From Metopolophium dirhodum (Eukaryota; Arthropoda; Insecta; Hemiptera; Aphididae): a stretch of DNA of 64,000 bases. How positions within the stretch are numbered: position 1 is the stretch's first letter; every line of letters starts with the position of its first letter. Positions 27,216 to 40,330 of this stretch are shown here, one piece after another. Under the pieces are notes generated by a model, which saw nothing but the letters and a program-made list of their open reading frames with translations, was not told the origin of the DNA and ran no database searches. The stretch is from the NCBI RefSeq assembly GCF_019925205.1, contig NC_083566.1, positions 16,430,001 to 16,494,000 of the forward strand, in the 5' to 3' direction. The position numbers were made by a program, and so were the translations under genes.

Positions 27216-27799
27216 AAAAAGTATTTGATTTCGGAACATGGTAATTTTTTTTTATTTAACAAAATATATTATTTTACAATAATGTAGGGACTAGCCATTT
27301 CAACACTGCTTACACTTAGTTACATGTGGATACCAAAGAAAACTAAGAGTAGTTTTATAATTATTATTGTTTATACAGTTTTAGAGGCACATAGTAAGTA
27401 CATAATACTAATATTATATATTGTTTTTAAACATTTATAATATTGATACTAAATTAATAAGAGTTCGTAAAGAAATAAATCAATTTACATTCCATTCCAT
27501 ATTTGTTTATACTGACAATGCTTTTATTGGAATTTATATTTACAATAGATTTTCCACACATTTCAATTGTAAATGTTTTTGTTAACAAAAGTACTGTAGT
27601 GTTCACAGATGTGAACGCGTTGTTATAATATTCGTAAAAATATTGGATATTGCCAGTGGATTTGTGAACAAAAGTTTTAATAATATCGCAATAATACTTA
27701 GATTGCAAATCAGCTTACATTCTGTGTACTGTAAATAAGTTTTTTCGCGAATAAATGTAACACATTTACAATAATAAAAATACCATGTCGAGAACAATT

Positions 27800-28700
27800 C
27801 GTTTTAGCGTTGTTTTTTTTTCTTGACAAAACCGTTCAGAAAAAAGAATACACGGCGTCTTTACAAAGACCGTTCCTAATACTATATGTGTATTATAATA
27901 TTATTATTATTGTCATTTTGACGGGGAGATTTGCAGGAATGGAGAAATTAATTATTTGAAACCGCGCGACAGTAACCCGACCGATATGAGTCATTGCGTG
28001 ATGCCTTAAATTTTGATTTTAAAATATTAACGGTAATAATAATTATCAAGCACCGAGTGCCAAAATTGCGACGCGTTCCGAGTAAAAATTAAAAAGTCCT
28101 TGAGTGTTTATGGCCATAAAAACCACACGTCTGCGTCTGCCGCTGCGCGCCGGCACGGGGTTTGACACGGACTTATACAGCCATTTAGGTGTAAAACGTT
28201 ACACTACGCGATATTATAACAACATCAAAAATCAATTTCATGGTTGTTAGAGATTGACGTTTTGCCCAAGGCCAAGGGAATATATGCATGCGTATAATAT
28301 AATATAATATATATATATATATATATTTGTGTATCCAACGTGGTTTTTAAACGAAAAAGTAATTGATGGGTTTTACCCACCACAGACAAGAACCATTAAA
28401 ACGGATTGTATTTTAAAATGTGCTTAGGGCTGGGTAGTTCTTAAATTTAGAGTATAGCTTATTTTTTTTTCAAATAATCCACCCCGTTTCGTGTTGAAAG
28501 CAACAGACCGGAAAATATAATGCAACTAAAATAGTTTGAGGCGTAAAAACCGCTTGTAACATTTGACGGCGATATTTTAATTCGACGACTCATTTCGTTC
28601 GGTTGATTTACATGAAATAATTATTACGGGAAAAAAATGAAAAATGACTTTTCATCAAATAGAGAAATACGTAGCGCTTAGTTTTGTCAGAGTCACGCAA
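27800..28700. other. GC-richer block within the intron
   Basis: Unique-looking CG-containing sequence with no coding frame, holding a TA dinucleotide run at 28293-28327. Candidate conserved non-coding DNA. Confidence 0.3.
28293..28327. repeat. TA dinucleotide repeat
   Basis: TA-rich run with TAATA interruptions passing into pure (TA)n. Confidence 0.9.
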
Positions 28701-30479
28701 CGTTTGTTTACATTCATAATGATTTAAATTGTTTTAGATTTGGTTTTTGTTGATTCAGCACGAACTCAGAGCTTTCAATCTTTTTATTGAAATAAAAACA
28801 TTATTTTTAAAACACGTTTTTGAAATGTCACTTTTAAATAGGTACTAATAAATAACGTACAATAGCAAATCAGTTACGCATTATGAAGAAGTTTTCAACC
28901 CGTTTTGTTCGTTTACAACTTACCGTTTGTATAATGTGACACCCAATAATTATTCACTAATCAGATATTCGACGGACATCCACAAGTCTTGAAAAACCAT
29001 CTAGAAAGTTAACATATTAATACATTTCTATTGAAAATGTCTAAGAATATTTCCAATAAATTTAACTATGATGAAATCCCGACGTACAAACGAGCTTTCA
29101 TCAATTTTGATGTGCTTATCAATTAATTTCAAAATAATTTTACTCTATAAACAACTATAGCACGCACTTGAAAATATTTAAAAAGGGTCAATGTTAAGTG
29201 CTTACAACCCGCTGATTCAATATCACAAAGACAAGTGGCTCTTCGCTCCCTGCCAACACCCTAAGCAATTTCACATTAAAATGTGCATCCTCGACCGGAC
29301 ACACTAATGGTACCTAACTGAACCTTCTTGTGCGTGGCACTGATATATTATTTGATATTTCCCGTATCACTTGTTCTATAATCGTTAGTCCTTACAAATA
29401 TTAGTCCTGTATCTGAACACTATTAGTAGGTATCTAACATCATAAACCGTTAGTTCATATTAAATTCTATATGTAAAACGTCTATGTATTATAACGCGTA
29501 CAAGACATGTTTATTTAACGTTAGTTTAATAGTAGGTAGCTTTGAAAGACGAACAGCATTAAACTGAAACAATTATTTTTCTCGTGAAACTATTAATTAA
29601 TTTTGTTTTATTTGTCCAATTTAGCAGTGTAAAACGGTTAAAAGTAAACATGTTCTAGTTATCATTTTTGCGCGTAAGGCGGTTGATGCATGTTTGATGG
29701 ATCAGCTAGTATGAACGAAAATTGTGTATATAATATATAGTCCCTACGAAGAAAATAACCATAAACACTGTGGCTCAACAGTTAATAATGGACGCCACGG
29801 GTAGTATAATATATGAAATACGTAGAATAACAATTTTAGAAGGGTAAAAATTTAATTTACAAGAAAACGAACCAATTTTAAGATAGTTTACCTACTAAAA
29901 TTAAAGCGTATGACATGATGTGACTGTAAAATATTTTGGAACGATAAAAAAAATAAAATATTATCATGTTTATATTATTCATTACAATAATATAATATTA
30001 ATCAACGCATTGCATGATGCACCATAAGACTTAACAATTTTGAAATAGTAAATAATATTAGTAAGTAATATATACTAATATGTATTTATAATATTAGGTA
30101 CTTGATAATTGTATGTGAACAAATATAATATATTTTGAGTGCTTAAATTACGATCACATTAATTTGCATTTGAAGATAACGGAGTAATTTAATAAGAATT
30201 AGTAATTAATTTCCATTTAAAGCGATAAAACAACAGTGGTACGTAATTAGTGTCTTCAACGAACGAACTGTAATTTTTTTAAAAGATTTTTTCTAATATT
30301 TTCAACTTCCAGAAAAATATAACGATATGGAAGACACAAATCAGCAATTATTGTTTATCGATTTTTGGTTTTTCAATATAATATGTAAATATGCATATTT
30401 TAACATAAACAGTATTAAAAAATATATCGAATGTGTACACACTACACAGCAAAAACATAATAATAGTAAAATATTAATA

Positions 30480-31520
30480 TTATTACCTGGTTAATTACTT
30501 TTAAAAATTGTCTGGACTCCGATAATGGCGGTAGACAAAAACTTGTGTCAGGCCGTGTTGAAGTGCCGACACATTAGCTTAGCTCCATCAGGACGGCAGT
30601 GTGACATGTAAAATTGGATGCCCCTTTTTTTCGACTTAGACCGAAAGTAGGGTCTGTGTGAACATTACTACCACAAAATTGGACGCACCTAGGACGGGAA
30701 GGGCTGGTGTCAAATCGTTTTCGCGGCATCAATTGGGCTCGCCGCCACAGCCACACGCTCCACGGCACCCGCACACTATTTATCCTCCGTCTCAGTCGCT
30801 GCATCTCGTATTCTCTCGCACTGTTTCCCTCTCTAATTCTCTCCGTACATTTCCCTACCACCCGGATATCTCTATCGTACACACATACGTGAATGACAAC
30901 ATGGCCTGTGTCGATGCATAAATTATAGATTTTACATTTCGTATTTCAAGGGAGAGGAAAAGAGGATGCCGCGCCACCGTCACCACTATAATGCTATATA
31001 TATATATATATAATATATATATATATTATACACAAACGCGCGGTATCCGAAACCGTCTTTCCTATTTTCCACTTTCAATTTATCCTCCATCCCCACCACC
31101 CTCCTTTCACTGCGCACTCTCACAGAGATCTCCTTCGACGTCGTCGTTGTCCCCGAAAAGCTAACATCGCACGTGTTCACACACATACACACACACATCT
31201 AAAGCCGGAAATACATAGGGATCCGGAGCTCTTGTGTAAAGGGTTGGTTTTTTATTTATCTTCTTATATATTACCTGCTTCCACGGAGACGTATCCAATA
31301 TTACACATGTCAATAATAATATATATTACATACCTAATACCTATATACAACTTATATGTATGCATGTATGTACACAGGCTTGCAAAGGTCGCGGCACACA
31401 CATATATGCTCGCCGTATTCGTGAAATTATTGCTGCGCGTGGAGTTTGGTTTGTTTTCACATTTGTCCGCCTTTCCCCTTCACCTGCACCTGTTCAGCTA
31501 ACGTCAATCAGTATAAAATA
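30480..31520. other. GC-richer, pyrimidine-rich block within the intron
   Basis: CG-containing stretch with CT-rich runs (TCTCTC/CCCTCTC near 30800-30850), a TA run (30995-31029) and CACA runs near 31175-31195. Four overlapping short frames on both strands look like chance products of the altered composition. No product recognised. Confidence 0.35.
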
Positions 31521-32254
31521 CTCATTAATATATCCGCATTTTGGCGTTGTTGTAAAAAGTAAATACATCCGATATATATATATAAATATATACATTATAC
31601 ACTATAATTGCATATGAACTGTGAACGTTTATATTGCAATAATTGCAATGCTCGTGCACATTGTGACTGTGTGCAGAGACGATCAGCATGAGGACGCGGA
31701 TGAATGATTCAGCATCAACAAGTTACACGATATATTAGTAGTACTAAGTAATAAGTAATTATATTACATTGACGTTAAATGGGAAAAGCTCTCACTGCGC
31801 GGCACCATCCTGATTATCCTCGGTATCAGTAACGAAAGTTGACCATACCGATCAGTCATTGTTGTACGCATAAGAATATAATTATAGCATGGACTTTTTT
31901 TTTTTATATTAATTAAGTGAGATTTTGTAATACAAACAAAAAAAATCGGACATTTTATAATAATATGTAACTTTCATGTTTTTATGATATTATATGTCGA
32001 AAACCATTCGTGTTGAATGTCCAACTAATTGTATTAATAACAAAAAATAAATTACGCTGTTGGACTCTTTTTAGTTATATTCATTATAGTGTTTGTTCAT
32101 AATACATAAAATACCTTAAAAAATGTATCTTATTAAATATTAATTTTTAAATTCACAATGATTTTGTGTTTTTAATTTTTACTCAAACGCAAAGATGCTT
32201 ATGTTTTCTGTTTACAATCCATTAATTTTTGAAAATAGCATACGTATTATTTAA

Positions 32255-32400
32255 TATATAAAAATGGATGTCTGTACGTTTGTCCGTCCTGTACTCCTGT
32301 ATAATATAGACTCAAAAACTATCGGACTGTTTTAAATAAAAGTTATATCGATTGATTCCTCGAGATTCGAGGAATATTTTTAGTTTATAGGTCGCTATAT
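32255..32400. repeat. Dispersed arthropod-type repeat motif with hairpin
   Basis: The words ATGGATGTCTGTACGTTTGT and ACTCAAAAACTATCGGAC resemble a motif widely scattered in arthropod genomes (family knowledge, class not assigned). A perfect 9-bp inverted repeat ATTCCTCGA/TCGAGGAAT with a 3-nt loop follows at 32355-32375. Confidence 0.45.
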
Positions 32401-33879
32401 GTGGTTAACACATAAATTTTGTTTTGGCTCACAAAAATCGAATATTTTTTTGTTTTAAGGCTTCCATTGGTTACATATAGTAAAATTAAAGTTCTTATGA
32501 TTTGATATAATTGTCTGTGTTGTATTATATTTTGTAATTTAGACTAATAAAGCTTCTCTATGCAAATGTAAAATTTATTAAAAGTTATTATATTTTAGAG
32601 GAAAGGTGTATGATTAAAGTTTGTATACAACTACCAAAACAACTCGACAGATTTTGACATAAAAACGATTGAGAATATAAAATGTAATAAAATGGAAACG
32701 ATAGATAGCAGATTATAACATATAGCTAGTCGGCTAGTACAGACATTATTAGTCGGGTTATATTATACCTAAATGACGCATAATATGCAAATGCACAGTT
32801 GTTATCAATCGTCACCAAATTTGCACACATATTATTAGGTATTCTAGACGGGTCATACAAGTATTAGAATAGAAACCACGGAAAACAGCTGTTAGGTGTA
32901 TTATATTATGAAAGGCAAAGTGTATATGGTCGAAGATTATAGAATCATCAAATATTTGAATCGTTTCTACGATTCAAGGAAGTTTTGGGTAATAAATTGA
33001 ACCAGTTATTTTAGGGTAGCTTATCTGCTATTAATAATATTAAAATCATATTTACATATACGTTTATTCCTGTTTGCAATTGATTCCTGAAAAAAAAAGA
33101 AGTTATTTGTTACAATCTGTCGCGAGAGGATTGCTCATATCGGTTTCATTTATCTGCTAGTAATACATACAATAGGTATAAAAAAAATACATATTATAAC
33201 AAACTATTCTAGTATAGTACTTTAATTTGTTTAGTTAAAACAAAACACTGAAAATATAACACTGTTTTTAACATGGCATCGTTGTGTCTTATTACAATTA
33301 ACAAATAAATCCCATATAATTAACTTCTCAAGATTAAGTAACATTAGAGAGGATTAACATTAGCCCAAACATCTGATTAGAAAATCCACTATACCATGTC
33401 ACGAGCTGTTAAATAATTGTTTTTTGACTTTAAATTGCTGTAAAAAATATTACAAGAAATCACGATGATATTTTTGAATGGATACTTACAAAATTAATAC
33501 ATTTAAATTAAATAATGTGACTCTCACGAGATATAATTCATAATATGCATATTTAATTTAAACGGGGTTGATTGATATAATAATTGTTTAGAATTCACGA
33601 TTAATATAAAATCCGTTTATTGTATGAATGTATACTTAAAAATTCAAAACAAAAAATGTATACATGACTTGACCTGGAGACTGAATTGTGATAATTTTAA
33701 TATGAACAATAAACAAATTAAGTAAGTAAGAATAAATTATAGTGTTCATTTTATGGGATAACTTTTGTATCAACACAATTTCAATTTGATTATCGATTAT
33801 CCTAAGAATGATATTATTAAGATATTTTGTCCGTAAAAAAATACGTACAGATAGTGTCACGAAACGATTCAATACTATT

Positions 33880-34348
33880 TAAAACTGTAGAATGATCGAG
33901 TCGACGACATAATATTATCATTACGATCATCATTCATAACCATTATATTATCTTCAGCAAATCTTTGCAAGACACGTCATATAGCTATGTGCACGTCATA
34001 GCGATTGACTTTTAACCGCATATGGTTTCGTTACGAGAACTTATGTCGGTCCCGACTTTGTGTTTTATCACGTAGGAATATGATACGTCATATCGGTCGA
34101 TTGTTGTACACTTTTGTTCACTATTATTACAATACTGAGCTCAATATTAATTATGGCGCATTTCATCGGTTACGTCCACGCGTCTTATCCTCTCTGTTAT
34201 CGATCCTGCACTTTCGGGCGAATACCGCAGAAGTTTACTAATATTGCAAATGATTGCATTACGGCACTATAGGTATGCGTACACAAAAAAGGACTGGCGC
34301 ATACGTTATACGATTAGAGGTACAACAAAACGGGAAACTTTCCCGACG

Positions 34349-34379
<31 letters not shown>

Positions 34380-35170
34380 AATATGTAACGCGTTTATGTT
34401 GTACCTGCCTGCCCGTACTGTGCGCGTACGTTTCGAGAAGTGCTTTTTTTCATCGAAAGTGTGAGAAAAGAATAAGGTTTCCATACAAATATGTGTGAAC
34501 GACGAAATTCCGCATTCGTGTGTATTTATTGTATATTATGTACGCGTGTGTACACGTGTTATGGTCGATGGAGTTCTACTAATGGAGGAGCAAACACATG
34601 TGAACGAAAACGTACGCGTAGGTATATAAGTAAGTTGATGTATTACCGAACGCGTCTCTACCGGCTCCACTCTGACCGTACTTTTCATTGGCCAAAAGGA
34701 ATAAAAATTGTCGTTGGTTTTGACAGAAAAACCATTAACAACACGACGCGGAGAAAAAAAAAGTATCTATTGGAAATGAAAATGTGTCGAAGAGGGTATT
34801 AGTGCTTTGCGGCGAATGATAAAAACCACATTATAAATTCAATTTTCAGTATAGGTACGTCTTCACTGTAACAATCAAAACACATCGCATGGCGATATTG
34901 TGTTAAATTGTATTTTATAATATGATATTAGTTTATCTCTTTCCGTAACATTTCCGTATCCGTAAAAGCCTACCTGTTTAAAAAAAAAAATACAAATATA
35001 GTAAACTAGTTCGGTTTGCTTGTTAGTATAATAATACATCGAAATAGCAATTTGTTTCTCCAAAGTGCATTTGTTGACGACGCGGTAGTTAAGATATAAG
35101 TTGTAGATTAACACCGTTTTTACTTTCACCTCCCGGTAGGTACCTACTATACGTCATCAAAATGTCCACG
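33880..35170. other. GC-richer block within the intron
   Basis: CG-containing sequence with a TAA microsatellite (34349-34377). The open frames at 34005-34241 and 34491-34802 have no recognisable domain or splice context. Confidence 0.3.
34349..34377. repeat. TAA trinucleotide microsatellite
   Basis: Pure TAA run. Confidence 0.9.
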
Positions 35171-35583
35171 TCTTCATAAAAACGCTGAACAAACATTGTT
35201 GTCCCAGTTATTTTGTTTCCCAGTTATCGTTGTTTCCCAGTAATGTTCTTCAAATCACTATAAGATAATAGACATAATTATTATATAGTGATACCACCGT
35301 TTGCTTTGGATACTTCGAAATCAGTTTTTTTTTTCATGGTACTATCTTATTTTTTATAACATTATTTGGAAATGTTGATTGTTAGCACAATAATATTAAC
35401 TGTTATGTTATAAAATATATCAAAATAATGTGTAAATATTTACAGTTTAATTATGGGTATACTTTGGATATCATGAATTAACACATTAATATGAAGGAAT
35501 AGTCGGTTTTTGAAATTTATATCCATGTGTTTTACTAAAGAGCATTATTGTTTATTCTCTGGAAAGCTAAAATAGTAATTAGG

Positions 35584-35822
35584 TGTGGCTTGGTGTGGCG
35601 TGGTGTGGTGCGGTGTGTGCATTCAGTTATGAAACCCGTTCTGAGTGTACTCACTGGCTGGTGTCACTAGCTCCCGGATGGGTGACCACCCGGGATTTTT
35701 AGAGACAAAACCTTGCCACACATACACACATGTGTCAAAAACCTACAGTACCTTCCCCCACAGTACCCCAGGCTAATGACCTCAGTTGTCGAAGCCTTAA
35801 CCATGGTACAAAAATTAATAAA
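35584..35822 (+). mobile_element. 5S rRNA-like SINE, copy 1
   Basis: A 239-bp unit flanked by an 8-bp direct repeat TAATTAGG (35576-35583 and 35823-35830). Internally, CGGATGGGTGACCACC (from 35675) closely matches the internal control box C region of 5S rRNA (GGATGGGxGACCGCC-like) and lies about 92 nt from the unit's start, near its position in 5S RNA. The head is a TGTGGCTTGGTGTGG run, and the 3' end is A-rich. A second copy at 62853 shows it is a repeat. The 5S ancestry is inference from this one motif and its position; boxes A and IE are only weakly recognisable. Confidence 0.65.
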
Positions 35823-35830
35823 TAATTAGG

Positions 35831-37780
35831 TATTCTTAATTTCTGCTGTATTCATAACAGTGTAAAAATCATTAATTAAAAATATTTATCCGTAACCAAA
35901 TATTATATTTTTTATAATGATACAAGCGAGGTAAATAATTTATTACTATGAATATTTTTTTAATGAATAAAATATTGTTAAACTTTAAGGCAAATCTCTT
36001 TGTCAAATGTCTATCAAAATATAACTTTTTAATTTAGGTATGTTTATGTTTATGGAAATACGATAAACGGGTAACTATTACAATAAACTAATACTATTAT
36101 TAGATAATAAAAATTGTTAAGTAATTATTTACAGAAATATTTTTTTTCCAACCAATCCATAATGTAATGTTCAAATATAATTGTAGATGATGATAACAAA
36201 TACGATTTTACAATAAGTTATTACAGTATAATATTATTAATCTTAAATTAACTATTAGTTAATATTTATATACCTACCTATAACTAATAACTATACATTT
36301 ACAATATTATGACTGTTATCATAGATAGGTACATTTACACAGATTTAATGTATTATTGTTTATTATCTTAATGAGTACGTGTGTACTCATAATAATCTAT
36401 CTCAAGTCTCCATTGGATATAGAAATTTAAATTTTTAATCTAATTAGTAATAAAAATATACATATTTTTTTAATGTTAATTAGTTTGTTGAATTCTAGAA
36501 ATGTAACACCCTACTTAAGATTCTTAGTTAGTGCAATGAAACTGTTATAGTCTTACAACTATGTTTTCCTTTCCGAGAGTAGTTCCTGAGTACAAGATCT
36601 CCAAAAGTTTTATGTTACATGCGTCGTTTAATTAGAAACCAGTAAAATAATTTACTGCAGTTAAAACATATTATTATATAGAATTATTGTCCTTATTATG
36701 CTGAACAAATGAGAAAAATATCTAAATTGAATGTAAAATGTCTATTAAGTTATTTAATACACGTTCAGTGAATTGTGTATTTTTTCGTACTATACTGACC
36801 AAAAAATATTTCTACTAAATATTATTAAAATATTGATTAAATGTTAAAATCTAATTTAAAAATAATAAAATGTTTACAAAAATATATTCACTTATTAGTT
36901 ATTAGGTATGTCTTTAATAACGGACATGACTGAACGTAGTACGTCTAATTATTGTTCTTTATCTTTGGATGCCATTATTATTAATTCACAATGGTGACAA
37001 TCCTGAATTATTCGCGTTGCCTTGGCCTGACATACAAACATGTATTACATTATTTATATGTTATATAATATTGAACAAGTAACAGAATTACTAATGATAA
37101 CACCGTAAAATATAATATGCTTAAGTAAATGTGAAAAACAGAGAAAGAGGGTGAATATAATAGGAGCGGTGTTGTAGATGTGTATGTAAAAGATACCAAG
37201 CTAAAAAACAAAATGACGGCAAAAAGAGAATTCTTAAGAGAATATATAATGAGAAGCACGAAGAAAATATTATAATATGGTAAGGGCTCTGAAAACTGCA
37301 GGGAACGCAGACATAAAAGTATAATAGTTTTCATAAACACATGATTAATATTTTAAGTTTTAACCAGCCATATAATGTGTTACTTAAATTCATTTTTAAA
37401 AAAATATCCATTGTCATTATTTTATTCATATTATATGAGTTTAAAAAATTGTATTAATAATAATATATTATATAATATAAGCATAGGTAAGTTATATAGC
37501 TAGACACTCGTATTGTAGAACAATTATGTTACTGCTTACATATTATTATTAATGTTAAGATACATTTTTAAACTTAAAATTACTAAACAGATAAAATAAA
37601 AGAGTATAATAACCATAATAACAATGATAATATCTTCATATTTATTATAGTCACCTGCATAATATTATTTTATAAATCTATTTTATTACAATGAGTTATT
37701 ATTACAGTTGTCATTGCATAATGATCAACCCAATTAAATGAAAATGATTTTTCGTCTAAAATAATTTATTACATGGTGAA
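35831..37780. other. AT-rich non-coding DNA
   Basis: No gene recognised. The purine-rich stretch 37120-37280 gives a long hydrophobic frame on the minus strand (37050-37340), which I regard as compositional. Confidence 0.5.
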
Positions 37781-38960
37781 AGAAGTGTATGCATTTTCAA
37801 TGTGTGTGTAGTGTTTCGTTTGTCAAAAACTATTATGGTCATGATTATTATTTTTCGGCCAAAAATACAATATTTTCAACGTCGCATTTACACTGGGCCA
37901 AGAGAAGCGTTATTAAATCGAAAAGTTCGCTCATAAATATTAAAAATCGCATACAGGCCAACGAGGGTCGGATGGGATATCGCGGTCGCGGGGAAAGTCG
38001 CTTTTGTTTGGCGATCATGCACATACGCATAAAAGCGGTTTACGTCGTTTCTAACTTGGACCGCTTCGGTAAAAAAAAAAAAAAAATAAAGAAAAAAGAA
38101 CGCTTCCTAAGCAAGAAAAACTGCCTTTACGCCAAAAAAAATAAATAAAAGTGCGAGGATGTGTGAGTGTTTATGTATTGTTGTGTGTGCCCTGTATATT
38201 ATTATATTATTCAGATACATATTATGCAATGTAATATAAATATGCACTGGTACCTACCAGTATTACCGCTGTCGTCTGCGAGTTGTTATTATATATGAAT
38301 AAAATATATTTTATACGCCGCGCGCGATAGGTGAGTTGAAGACGATGAATAATTTCCTTGTGAAATTGCTGCGAATCGTTTCCGCCGTTGAAATAAAGAA
38401 AGCTGACGTCGATTTATACTGTGTGTGTGCTCTTCATAATTTCCTCGACGAAAATGTAAAATGTTTATTAAAAACCGATAGTATATGTGCGGCGTACACG
38501 TGAGCACTTCTAAACAAGTGTCCGTTGAATAAAACCTTCGTCAACCCCATAAACGCAGACGTCTGCATAATATTATTATTCTTTACGATTGTTCATTTTG
38601 GTCTACCAAATTCGGGGCACTCGTGAATCCCACCCTGTTCCACTCATCGTTAATATAAACTATATTTTTTCTACACGAAAATAAAAATCTCGGTGCATCG
38701 GCGCCCCCCTACCTCACTTCGTCCTATCAAAGGGCGTCGCCGACTGAACCGACATCATTAAACAGTGTACTACATGATGGTGTGTCGTTAATTTTATATT
38801 TTTATTATTGACCAGCAGTCGTCTACAACTTTGTCGGACCCGTGTTTAACGGTCGTTCAAGTTCGATTTAATTGTCCGAAATGAAACGATAGTCTTATAG
38901 AGAAATGATTAACACAAGCTCCTAAAACAGTGTATTCGTCTTGTCAAATTAAAAGGGCCT
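37780..38960. other. GC-richer block within the intron
   Basis: CG-containing block with a 119-codon frame (37789-38148, +) that ends in a Lys-rich stretch made by an A-run. No domain, no splice context. Candidate conserved non-coding DNA. Confidence 0.3.
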
Positions 38961-39216
38961 ATTCAATAACGTGTCACCACACACACACACAGTAGAGAAC
39001 AAATGTTTAAAACAAAAATTATTGATGTTTCATTGGTGGAATTTAATAAGAATACTAATTATTATTTCAATTAATTCATTAGAAATATATTGATCTCGAG
39101 TGCCGTATTGACGTTTGATATTATATATGCCATGTGATAATAAATAAGATAGCGTTACTTAACACGCCAAGTATACTGTTATCAGCCGCGAATACAAGGG
39201 AGGTTATTGGGGCTGA

Positions 39217-39231
39217 CCCCCCCCCCCCCCC
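39217..39231. repeat. 15-C homopolymer
   Basis: Uninterrupted run of 15 C in AT-rich DNA. Confidence 0.9.
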
Positions 39232-39967
39232 ATCATCAGGTCATAGGTACTCTAAATATTTTGCTTATATTATAATATTATATGCAACAAAAAGTGATTT
39301 TATTATTATTATTTTATAAAATCCACGTGAATGATGAATATATTTATATTCACTGTAAAAACTCAAATATCTTGCCTATGCTTTTATGTATTTGAGTCTT
39401 GAAATGAATTTTTTCGTCTAGCTATCCCCAATTTTTTTATTTCTAAATCCACGATGGATTATTACCGCATAAATAAATATGGGATCGATATTTAATAATA
39501 ATAACATTCATAAATATTTTGAAGTAGGTATTTATTTATATTTAATTAAATAAAATTCTAAGTTTTAAAATATATTATAATATGTATGTATTAAATATTT
39601 ATTTATTGATCTTATGTTTTGAATTTGAATATTATTTCTTAAATTTACAACACACATGATATCGACAAAATAAATTCCTAATTCGACATGAAGGTATATT
39701 GTACTATGATACGATTGGTAAAATATTAAATAATCCTATCTCCATAATGGTGAATAACGAAGATAGTATAGTTATCGATAATGACATAGTTGGACAGGTA
39801 TCGATTTTAATGACGAGTCGATAACCATCGTAAGTAGTAACCTTCAATTAATCCGAATAGTCGATTTCGTCATTATGTTTTTCAAATTTATTGCTATCGC
39901 TCTTGGAGCTCATGTACCTATACATCATAACGTAATATTATAATCTATAGCTTCCGAGCCGCGAGCA

Positions 39968-40330
39968 CTAGCTGTTTATTGGATTTTCACTCGGTAAATC
40001 CTCCTGATACCGAAATATTATTACAGTTAGCTGCTTACCGGAGTGATATTCATTTTTCCAATTTGGTTTTGCAAAAACGATTGCCACGAGATCGAGAACA
40101 ACATTTCCTCGGTATAGCGCACCACGAAATTCGGTTATTACGTCCATTATCAACAAGAACTTACTCTCTCCCTTTTGTGCGCACGAAGAATAATACACTA
40201 GTACTCCGATAACGGTACTTATAAATTTCGAGATTATAATATAATACGGCGTTTCTTTTAACGTTCTGGGCCAACAAAAATGTATAGGTACTTCATGTGG
40301 AATATATAGGTACATTGTATGCCAACACAC
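39968..40330. other. Region open on both strands, function unknown
   Basis: A 120-codon frame on the minus strand (39968-40330) overlaps a 77-codon frame on the plus strand (39979-40212). Neither matches a family I recognise, and no splice sites were convincing. The base composition is more balanced than the surroundings, so it may be conserved non-coding DNA rather than protein. Confidence 0.25.

Noticed and set aside
34491..34802. 103-codon Cys/Arg-rich frame
   Set aside because: No signal peptide or repeated cysteine spacing typical of a secreted peptide; intronic block with no splice context.
37050..37340. Hydrophobic 96-codon minus-strand frame as a membrane protein
   Set aside because: Arises from a purine-rich plus strand; no family match and inside a large intron.
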